Shown here piece by piece: positions 8,227 to 14,615 of a stretch of DNA of 64,000 nucleotides. The position numbers and the translations under genes are program-made. The notes below the pieces were generated by a model. It saw only the letters and a list, made by a program, of their open reading frames with translations, did not search any database and was not told where the DNA came from. Position 1 is the stretch's first letter, and every line of letters starts with the position of its first letter. The stretch comes from Haloterrigena turkmenica DSM 5511 (GTDB lineage: Archaea > Halobacteriota > Halobacteria > Halobacteriales > Natrialbaceae): positions 3,348,001 through 3,412,000 of the forward strand of contig NC_013743.1 in the NCBI RefSeq assembly GCF_000025325.1. Direction: 5' to 3'.

Positions 8227-8832
8227 TCACTCGAACCGCGCTTCGAGCAGCCGCTCGACGTACTTCGCGAGCACGTCGACCTCGAGGTGGACCTGATCGC
8301 CGACCGACTTCTCGGAGAGCGTCGTGAGGTCGTAGGTCGTCGGGATGATGGCGACGGTCACCCGACCCGCGGCCTCGTCTAGGTCGGCGACGGTGAGGCT
8401 GATCCCGTCGAGCGTGATCGACCCCTTCTCGACGACGTACTTCGCGTACCCCTCGGGCAGTTCGAACTCGAAGAACCAGTCCTCTTCTACGGACTCGATT
8501 TCCGTCACCGTCGCGACCGCGTCGACGTGGCCCTGGACGACGTGGCCATCGAACCGGCCGTCGGCCGGCATCGCCCGCTCGAGGTTGACGATATCTCCCT
8601 CCTCGAGGGTCCCCAGATAGGTCCGCTCGACCGTCTCGGTCGCGAGGAAGACTTCGAACCACGCGCCCGTTTCGAAGCGTTCGACCGTCAGGCAGACGCC
8701 GCTGACGCTGATGCTCTGGCCGTGCTCGAGGCCCGTCGCGACCGCGTCGGCGCCGATGCGCAGTCGGAGGCCGTCGTCGGTCCGCTCGCGAGCGACGATC
8801 TCGCCGGTCTCCTCGACGATTCCCGTGAACAT
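8227..8832 (-). CDS. ribE: Riboflavin synthase (lumazine-binding, alpha-chain type)
   Basis: A 201-residue protein with the typical start MFTGIVEETGEI and two lumazine-binding barrel repeats (about 1-90 and 97-190). The first repeat carries ISVSGVCLTV and the second GSITLDGISLTV. The motif VVQGHVDAVATV opens the second repeat. The enzyme dismutates two 6,7-dimethyl-8-ribityllumazine molecules into riboflavin and the pyrimidinedione. This is the bacterial-style riboflavin synthase rather than the pentameric RibC type of methanogens. The gene is monocistronic, with the structured repeat pair just downstream. The length is normal for the family. Confidence 0.95.
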   Translation of the reverse strand: MFTGIVEETGEIVARERTDDGLRLRIGADAVATGLEHGQSISVSGVCLTVERFETGAWFEVFLATETVERTYLGTLEEGDIVNLERAMPADGRFDGHVVQGHVDAVATVTEIESVEEDWFFEFELPEGYAKYVVEKGSITLDGISLTVADLDEAAGRVTVAIIPTTYDLTTLSEKSVGDQVHLEVDVLAKYVERLLEARFE

Positions 8833-8966
8833 ACTCGAAGGTCCGAGTCGACGGATAAAGCCGTTCCGAACTCGGAACTCGTTCCAGATCTGTGGCGACT
8901 CGAGAGCCGATGGCGGCGGTGACGGAGTCGCCGCGCTTTTGACCGCATCGCGCGTACGCCGGGGTA

Positions 8967-9251
8967 ATGGCCGGTATCATCGACACGATCAAACTCGCGG
9001 GGACGCTCGTCTTCGCGCTTCCCGCCGCCATGGCCGGAATCCAGTTTCTGATCGACGGGAAGACGCTCGTCGGCGCTATCCTGGTCACCCTCGCGGTGTT
9101 GCTCGTCGTCATCCAGCATCACATGACGACGCCGTCGGACCTCCCCGAACTGGCCGCCAAACGAGTCGTCGGATCGGTCGTCAGCGAACCGGAATCCGAG
9201 GACGAGGACCGCGACATCGTGGACGTGACTCCCGAGGACGAACGGAAGTAG
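8967..9251 (+). CDS. Small two-span membrane protein, haloarchaeal
   Basis: A 94-residue protein with two hydrophobic segments (about residues 8-27 and 33-50) followed by a cytoplasmic-type tail. The tail ends in a strongly acidic stretch (SEPESEDEDRDIVDVTPEDE). The sequence style (MAGIIDTIKLAGTLVFALPA) is common among conserved haloarchaeal membrane proteins, but I cannot name a characterised homologue. The ATG at 8967 directly precedes the first span. It is followed 49 bases later by a second, shorter ORF on the same strand, and the two may be cotranscribed. Function is unknown. Confidence 0.75.
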   Translation: MAGIIDTIKLAGTLVFALPAAMAGIQFLIDGKTLVGAILVTLAVLLVVIQHHMTTPSDLPELAAKRVVGSVVSEPESEDEDRDIVDVTPEDERK

Positions 9252-9300
9252 TGTTCAGGCATCAACAGTTATTCCGCTGGAGCGACTATCGGACCGATAG

Positions 9301-9453
9301 ATGTCGGACCTCTTTCTCGGACTTATTCACGCCGTCAACTTCGTAGTCGAGGGCGTCCTGAGCGTTTACGCTCGAGTAACTAGTTCCGAAGCGGACGCAG
9401 ACGGCGACGCGACCGACGAGCGCTCGATAACCGACTCCAACGATACCCACTGA
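9301..9453 (+). CDS. Candidate 50-residue acidic small protein
   Basis: An ATG at 9301 opens a 50-codon ORF ending TGA at 9451-9453. The N-terminal part is hydrophobic (LFLGLIHAVNFVVEGVLSVY, about residues 4-23) and could be a membrane-associated helix. The rest is polar and acidic (ADADGDATDERS), as expected for a haloarchaeal protein. It follows the 94-residue membrane protein on the same strand with a 49-base gap. No homologue is recognised. Amino-acid composition supports it, but the short length leaves real doubt. Confidence 0.4.
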   Translation: MSDLFLGLIHAVNFVVEGVLSVYARVTSSEADADGDATDERSITDSNDTH

Positions 9454-9468
9454 GCGCGCCGGTGGCCG

Positions 9469-10701
9469 CTACTCCTCGAGCAACGCCCGCGGCTCGAGCG
9501 AGCGCGACGGCGACGCCAGATAGGTCGCCCGCTCACCCTCGTCGCCCTTCACGAGGAGGTCGGCGATCCGCAGCCAGCGGTCCCCCTCGACTCGCACTGC
9601 CGACTCGAGTCGGACGACGCTCCCTGGCTCGATCTCGTCGCCGCCTGCGAGCGGTCGCTCTCGGGGCTCGAGCCCGACGCCGCCGACTCGCGTCGCGACG
9701 GCATCGGGATCCTCGAAGCCGAACGCGCGGACCTCTGCCTCGAGGTCGGCCTCGACGGCGGTCACCGACTCGCTGTCGGCGGTCAACATCGCCGCCGCGG
9801 AGCGAAACGACTGGGTCGCGCCGACGTGGGCCCGCCGCTCCCGACCGCCGTCGCCGTCGACGACGAGCGTGCGGACGAGCCCCCCGTGGTAGCCGCCCGG
9901 ACCGCGGGGTGCCGTCTCGAGGACGATCGGCTCGGCGGGGCGAAGCGGTTCGTCGGCCGCGTCGGCACCGCCAACGGAACCAGCGGCGACGGTTGCGTCG
10001 CGACTCGAGGGCGCGTGTCCGGAATCGGGATTGACGACGGTGTTGCCCGCGGGAAACGCGCCCGCTGCCACGATGCCCTCGTCGATCGCCGTCCGGAGCC
10101 GGGACGGGGTCACGGCGTCGCCGTCGGCCACGAGGTGGCCGTCCTCGATCGTCGCGTCTGCGAGCAGTGCGGCCCCTCGACGGATGCCGGCGCCCGCGGC
10201 AGTCTGGGCGGCGGCGATCCGCTCGCGTTCGGCCGTCGTCTTCGCCGCGCGAGCGCGTTCGAGCACGTCCGTCGAGGCCGGTTCGAAGCCGGCCTCCTCG
10301 AGGTAGAGCGCGGCGTCGTGAGGGAGCCGCGCCGGCGTCAGAACCGTCCCGGCGGCGACGCGATCGGCCAGTTGCGAGGCGAGCGCTCGAGCGGGATGGG
10401 TCGACGCGTCGGCGGCCGTGGCCGTGAACCACTCGCGCGTGTCACCGTCGAACGCGACAGCCGTGAGCGGTTGCTCCCGCTCGGCCGCTGACTGATCGCT
10501 GCGTTCCTCGAGCACCACTTGACAGTACCGGAGCCCCGGATCGCGCGGAAAACCGACGTGAACGAACGCGACGGCGCCGCGGCGCTCGAGGGTTTCGGCA
10601 AGACGCGACTCGAGGCGGTCGGCGACGCTCCCCGTGGGTTCGGTAGCGGCGTCGCCGTCGCTGGCGTCGTCGCTCTCGCCGATCGAATCGGCGTCGGTCA
10701 C
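9469..10701 (-). CDS. M24 (Xaa-Pro aminopeptidase-like) protein with degenerate metal site
   Basis: A 410-residue protein whose C-terminal half follows the pita-bread M24 layout: AAQTAAGAGIRRG, AGNTVVNPDSGHAP, EPIVLETAPRGPGGYHGGLVRT and GVGLEPRERPLAGGDEIEPG. In active enzymes the third block has the form D-x-G...(S)D-x-T-RT and the fourth begins with a metal-binding His. Here the first Asp is Glu (LET), the second is replaced in GGLVRT and the His is missing. It may therefore be non-catalytic or bind metal differently. The GTG start overlaps the stop of the upstream helicase gene by four bases, so the two are coupled. Residues 1-25 are an acidic, low-complexity extension. Confidence 0.7.
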   Translation of the reverse strand: MTDADSIGESDDASDGDAATEPTGSVADRLESRLAETLERRGAVAFVHVGFPRDPGLRYCQVVLEERSDQSAAEREQPLTAVAFDGDTREWFTATAADASTHPARALASQLADRVAAGTVLTPARLPHDAALYLEEAGFEPASTDVLERARAAKTTAERERIAAAQTAAGAGIRRGAALLADATIEDGHLVADGDAVTPSRLRTAIDEGIVAAGAFPAGNTVVNPDSGHAPSSRDATVAAGSVGGADAADEPLRPAEPIVLETAPRGPGGYHGGLVRTLVVDGDGGRERRAHVGATQSFRSAAAMLTADSESVTAVEADLEAEVRAFGFEDPDAVATRVGGVGLEPRERPLAGGDEIEPGSVVRLESAVRVEGDRWLRIADLLVKGDEGERATYLASPSRSLEPRALLEE

Positions 10702-12572
10702 GGCGCTTCGGCTTCGACCTCGTTGTCGTCCGCCTCGGCGTCCTGGGGTTGCTGGGCCTGCTCGACCAGTTCCTCGAGGGGCATATCGGTCAGCCGGTTG
10801 TTGAGCAGGACGTCGATCGGCAGCGTCGGCGCGCCGTCGACTAAGTTCTCGAGGAGGACGAGCCGTTCGCGGGCCCGAGACATGCCGACGTAGAAGACAC
10901 GGCGCTCGTTGTCAGTGAGAACGGGGACGGGGGAGGTGTTCTTGGTGAACTCCTCGACGCCGGGGACGTCCTCGGGGTCGTCGACGGTGGCGACCATCTG
11001 CTCGACGACCTTCTCGGTGAGGTCAGTGCCGACGATGACGTGGTCAGCCTCACGACCCTTCGCGGAGTGGATCGTGCCGACACGGACGCGGTCGGTTTCC
11101 ATGCCGAGGTACTCGCCGATCGCGAAGTACGACCGGATACTCTTCTTCTGGAAGTTCGTGACCTTCCGGACCATGTCGCCCGCGGAGGCGGGACCGGGCA
11201 TGAACGGAACGTGGTCCGCGACGACGTCGGCGGGGATCACGAGCTCCTCGAGGTCGTCGATGCCGGCCTCCTCCTGGCGGTCGTCGATGGTATCGAACAG
11301 GTCGTCGCGCTCGTTGGTCCCGAAGGCCGACTCCTGAAGCATGTCGGCGAGCCGTCGGGCCTGCAAGCCGGTGACGTCCTCGCCCTCGTCGATGGCCTCG
11401 ACGGCCCGGACGTACTGGGTGAGTCGATCGGTCCACATCCGCTGGTCGGTCAGCGACGTGAACGGCACGCCCTCCGTGATGAACTCGTCGATGAACTGGA
11501 ACATCTGGTAGCGCGCCCGGAACAGGATCATGACGGTGCCGTCGGTCTGATCGAGGGTCCGACGCACGTTCCGGACGACGTCGAGCATCGAGGCGTTCGC
11601 TCGCGCCTCGACGGCGCCGCCCTCCTTGCGGGGCTTTAGGTCCTTGTCCTGACGGGTCTCGATGTGGCGGATCTCCTTGTTGACCGCGTTGAGGACGTTC
11701 GAGGGGAGTCGGTAGGAATTCGGGAGAATAACGTCCTCGTCGACCTGCTCGTCGAGCAGGAGCGCGGGATCAGCGCCCTGCCAGGAGTAGACGACCTGGT
11801 CGTCGTCGCCGGCGATCAGTACCTGCCGCATGTGGGGTTTCCACTCCTCGTAGACGTCGTACTGCAGCGTGGTGATGTCCTGAAACTCGTCGATCACCAG
11901 GAAGTCGACGCTCGGAAGCAGGGAGCGCTGTGCGACCCGCTCGAGCATGTCCGCGAAGCCGATCTTGCCCTCCTCGCCCTTGTAGGAGCGCCAGGCGCGG
12001 ATCGCCTCGGGGACGTCGATCCGGTCGTCGTCGCTGGGCCAGGTCGGGGTGTACTTGTTGCCCTCCTGGGCGTTGGGATCGATTTCGGGCGGCAGTCGCA
12101 CTTCTTCGTCGTTCCACTGGAAGGGGACGTCGTACCAGTCGGTGACGTCACGTCGGGTCCGCTGGAGCCACTGGCTGGTCGCGATGACCTTGTTACCGAT
12201 CGTCGTCGACCGGGCGGTGCGTCGACCGGCGCCCGAGTACTCGTCCTCGTACTCGAGGCCGTACTCCTCGCAGAACTCCTCCTTGTCGGACTCACCGATG
12301 ACGTCGCTTCGAGAGAGGTCCAGCAGCTCGTAGGCCTTCGCGTGCATCGTACAGACGTTGCCCTGCAGTGCGCGGGGGCTCTCGCCGAGTCGCTCGGCCA
12401 GTCGCTCGCGAACCTCCTGTGCTGCTGCGCGCGTGTATGAGACGACGAGGATATCCCGGAAGGTCACACCCTCCTCCTCGAGGATCTCTTCGACGTGGTC
12501 GAGCAGGGCAGTAGTCTTCCCGCTGCCCGGACCACCGAACAACCGGGTCACCTTCGTCTCCGTGGTAGCCAT
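10698..12572 (-). CDS. UvrD/Rep-type superfamily 1 DNA helicase
   Basis: A 624-residue SF1 helicase. It has Walker A GGPGSGKTTA (13-22), motif Ia VVSYTRAAAQEVRERL, the DEFQD Walker B variant (LVIDEFQDITTLQYD), motif III AGDDDQVVYSWQGADP, VGTIHSAKGREADHVIVG near the C-terminus, and the final motif VGMSRARERLVLLEN. It is expected to unwind DNA 3' to 5' during repair or replication restart. The C-terminal tail is acidic. The downstream M24-like gene starts inside its stop codon, a pairing whose meaning is unknown. The start at 12572 (MATTETKVTRLFGGPG) directly precedes Walker A, as in haloarchaeal homologues. Confidence 0.93.
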   Translation of the reverse strand: MATTETKVTRLFGGPGSGKTTALLDHVEEILEEEGVTFRDILVVSYTRAAAQEVRERLAERLGESPRALQGNVCTMHAKAYELLDLSRSDVIGESDKEEFCEEYGLEYEDEYSGAGRRTARSTTIGNKVIATSQWLQRTRRDVTDWYDVPFQWNDEEVRLPPEIDPNAQEGNKYTPTWPSDDDRIDVPEAIRAWRSYKGEEGKIGFADMLERVAQRSLLPSVDFLVIDEFQDITTLQYDVYEEWKPHMRQVLIAGDDDQVVYSWQGADPALLLDEQVDEDVILPNSYRLPSNVLNAVNKEIRHIETRQDKDLKPRKEGGAVEARANASMLDVVRNVRRTLDQTDGTVMILFRARYQMFQFIDEFITEGVPFTSLTDQRMWTDRLTQYVRAVEAIDEGEDVTGLQARRLADMLQESAFGTNERDDLFDTIDDRQEEAGIDDLEELVIPADVVADHVPFMPGPASAGDMVRKVTNFQKKSIRSYFAIGEYLGMETDRVRVGTIHSAKGREADHVIVGTDLTEKVVEQMVATVDDPEDVPGVEEFTKNTSPVPVLTDNERRVFYVGMSRARERLVLLENLVDGAPTLPIDVLLNNRLTDMPLEELVEQAQQPQDAEADDNEVEAEAP

Positions 12573-12669
12573 TATCCCTGTTCAGGGTCGCAATACCCAT
12601 AAGTCACGTGGGTTTTGGTCGGCAAAAATCGACGGCCGTTCGCCGACGGAAACGGATCGGGACCGACGG

Positions 12670-12828
12670 TCAGGGGTTCCGCGGGGAGCGGGCGGTTCGA
12701 ACGTCGGCGCCGTCACGGATCTTGTCCTGACAGTCGGGACAGACCCGCGGGTCGTCGACGTCGCGCGGCGTGAACACGCGTGCGTAGGCATCCGTTACGA
12801 ACGCGCCGCAGTTCTGGCATTCCGGCAT
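12670..12828 (-). CDS. Small zinc-finger protein with two CxxC knuckles
   Basis: A 52-residue protein starting MPECQNCGAFVTDAYARVF, with a second knuckle CPDCQDK at residues 30-36. The spacing is that of a compact treble-clef or zinc-ribbon fold, found in small haloarchaeal proteins (recalled as DUF7563). The ATG at 12828 was chosen because the longer upstream reading has a non-acidic, non-haloarchaeal composition. Such micro zinc proteins often act as nucleic-acid or protein adaptors, but the role here is unknown. It lies about 100 bases upstream of the helicase gene on the same strand. Confidence 0.8.
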   Translation of the reverse strand: MPECQNCGAFVTDAYARVFTPRDVDDPRVCPDCQDKIRDGADVRTARSPRNP

Positions 12829-12989
12829 TGTTCTCAGCGAACTATAGGGTAACCATACGTTATAGTTGTATCGCATGTTTGGCGTTGAAATTACGGCCAA
12901 ACGAGCGGCTGATGCTCCGTTTACAGGACGGCACGCACTGTTCCGTTTCGATTCAGCGGACGCGAAAAAACGAGCGACGTAGCGTCGTG

Positions 12990-13175
12990 TTACGGCGTCG
13001 GTTCCCACCCACAGACGGTACAGGTCGTGGCGGACGTATCGTGCAGGCCGCCACACTCGGGGCACTGCTTCTTATTATACTCCTGCTCCCACCCGACTCG
13101 TTCTACGGTGTGACCGCGGTCCGAGAGGAATTGGTCGATGACGTCGTCACCGCCGCCATTGGGTGAGGTTGCCAT
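12990..13175 (-). CDS. HVO_0416-like small zinc-finger protein
   Basis: A 61-residue protein with an N-terminal polar segment (DDVIDQFLSDRGHTVERVGW) and a C-terminal zinc ribbon formed by CPECGGLH and CTVCGWEP. The pattern GHTVERVGWEQEYNKKQCP is one I recall from the HVO_0416 family of haloarchaeal zinc-finger microproteins. The ATG at 13175 gives the family start (MAT..G.DDV). It diverges from ubaA and is a likely monocistronic leaderless gene. The molecular role is unknown; a structural or regulatory adaptor is plausible. Confidence 0.85.
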   Translation of the reverse strand: MATSPNGGGDDVIDQFLSDRGHTVERVGWEQEYNKKQCPECGGLHDTSATTCTVCGWEPTP

Positions 13176-13356
13176 AGGTGTGTCAATGGCTGCCACAGTA
13201 TTAAACGATTGGGTTGGCACCCAGATCTGCCTCGAACTCCGAACGCCATCGGCGGCCGAACGACGGACGATCGATCGCTCCGATCGACTCGAGAACTGTT
13301 CCAGCACCGCTGGCACGACCCGCGGACTTTTCTCGGTCTCGGTCCAACTATCGCTC

Positions 13357-14199
13357 ATGAGCGACCTGCGCCTCGATGCGACCCAACTCGATCGCTACTC
13401 GAGACACGTCATCATGGATGAGATCGGGCCCGAGGGCCAGCAACGGCTGCTCGATGCCAGCGTCCTCGTCGTCGGAGCGGGCGGCCTGGGCTCGCCGGCG
13501 ATCCAGTACCTCGCGGCGGCGGGGGTCGGCCGGCTGGGGATCGTCGACGACGACGTCGTCGAGCGGTCGAACCTGCAGCGCCAGATCGTCCACGGCGACG
13601 GCGACGTCGGCCGTCCGAAGGTCGAGAGCGCGGCCGACTACGTCGACGCGCTGAACCCGGACATCGACGTCGAGACCCACGAGACCCGCATCACGGCCGA
13701 CAACGTCGGCGACCTCGTGAGCGGCTACGACATCGTCTTAGACGCCAGCGACAACTTCGGCACCCGATACCTGCTCAACGACCACTGCGTCCTCACCGAG
13801 ACGCCGCTGTCCCACGGCGCGATCTACCGCTTCGAGGGGCAGGTCACGACGTTCACGAACGAGCGCGGGGACGGCGTCGACGACTCCCCGCCCTGCTACC
13901 GCTGTATCTTCCCCGAGGCGCCCGAGCCGGGCACCGTCCCCGACTGCGCCACGACCGGCGTCCTCGGCGTCCTTCCCGGCACCGTCGGCTGCATTCAGGC
14001 CACCGAGGTCGTCAAGTACATCCTCGGAAAGGGCGAGCTCCTCGAGGGGCGCCTGCTGATGTACGACGCAATGGCCATGAGCTTCGAGGAGGTGCCGATC
14101 CAGTCGAACCCGACCTGTCCGGTCTGTGGCGACGAGCCCGAGATCGAGTCGGTCGAGGACGTCAGCTACGAGGGGAGCTGCGAGATCTCCGCGGACTGA
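13357..14199 (+). CDS. ubaA: UbaA, E1-like SAMP-activating/ThiF-MoeB family enzyme
   Basis: A 280-residue E1-like protein. It has the nucleotide-binding motif VVGAGGLGSPAIQYLAAAGV, then IVDDDVVERSNLQRQIVH, the catalytic-Cys region VPDCATTGVLGVLPGTVG, and two zinc-binding CxxC pairs (CYRC and CPVC). In Haloferax, UbaA adenylates the ubiquitin-like SAMP proteins for protein modification and for sulfur transfer to tRNA and molybdopterin; a single E1 serves all of these. The ATG at 13357 (MSDLRLDATQLDRYSRH) matches the family start. The upstream extension seen in a longer reading has no family support. The length is normal. Confidence 0.93.
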   Translation: MSDLRLDATQLDRYSRHVIMDEIGPEGQQRLLDASVLVVGAGGLGSPAIQYLAAAGVGRLGIVDDDVVERSNLQRQIVHGDGDVGRPKVESAADYVDALNPDIDVETHETRITADNVGDLVSGYDIVLDASDNFGTRYLLNDHCVLTETPLSHGAIYRFEGQVTTFTNERGDGVDDSPPCYRCIFPEAPEPGTVPDCATTGVLGVLPGTVGCIQATEVVKYILGKGELLEGRLLMYDAMAMSFEEVPIQSNPTCPVCGDEPEIESVEDVSYEGSCEISAD

Positions 14200-14254
14200 A
14201 CGGACACGCCAGCCCCGATCTACGTCCCGATTACTCCAGCCTGAGAAACCACGG

Positions 14255-14512
14255 TGCGGTGGCGCGCGCTGGACCGCGGTGAGGCGGCGTTGTGCGACTG
14301 GAGAGAGCGCCGACGAACCGCGGTCCGAACGCGCGCGAGGTCTTCACGAACGGAGTGAGTGAAGGCTTGGAAGACACTGTGCGTCTTCCAGTGGATGAGC
14401 GACCGGAGGAAGCATTAGCGCGGGAACTCTGGTCCCGCGAACCATCCGAACGGGTGCTTCGCACCCGTGAGGAGAAATCGGCTGGGGAGGGCGTGGCGAT
14501 TCCCCGTTGCCA
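14255..14512 (+). repeat. Structured dispersed repeat, copy B
   Basis: This copy begins TGCGGTGGCGCGCGC (14255-14269) and ends with the core CGGCTGGGGAGGGCGTGG (14479-14496) and a CCCCGTTGCCAC tail. It is longer than copy A (about 258 bases against 130). Its interior contains several stems: GGACCGCGG/CCGCGGTCC (14271-14279 with 14318-14326), CGCGGGA/TCCCGCG (14419-14425 with 14433-14439) and CGGGTGC/GCACCCG around a TTC loop (14451-14467). It sits between ubaA and the acidic PRC-barrel protein, in a 416-base gap with no gene. Confidence 0.75.
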
Positions 14513-14615
14513 CAAGCAGCAGAAACTCGCGTTCATCCAAACGCCGTTCGAAACGCGTCTCGGAACAGATGCGGCCAGCTTCACCGAGGAACCCGGTGGG
14601 GAAAGATCGATCCCG

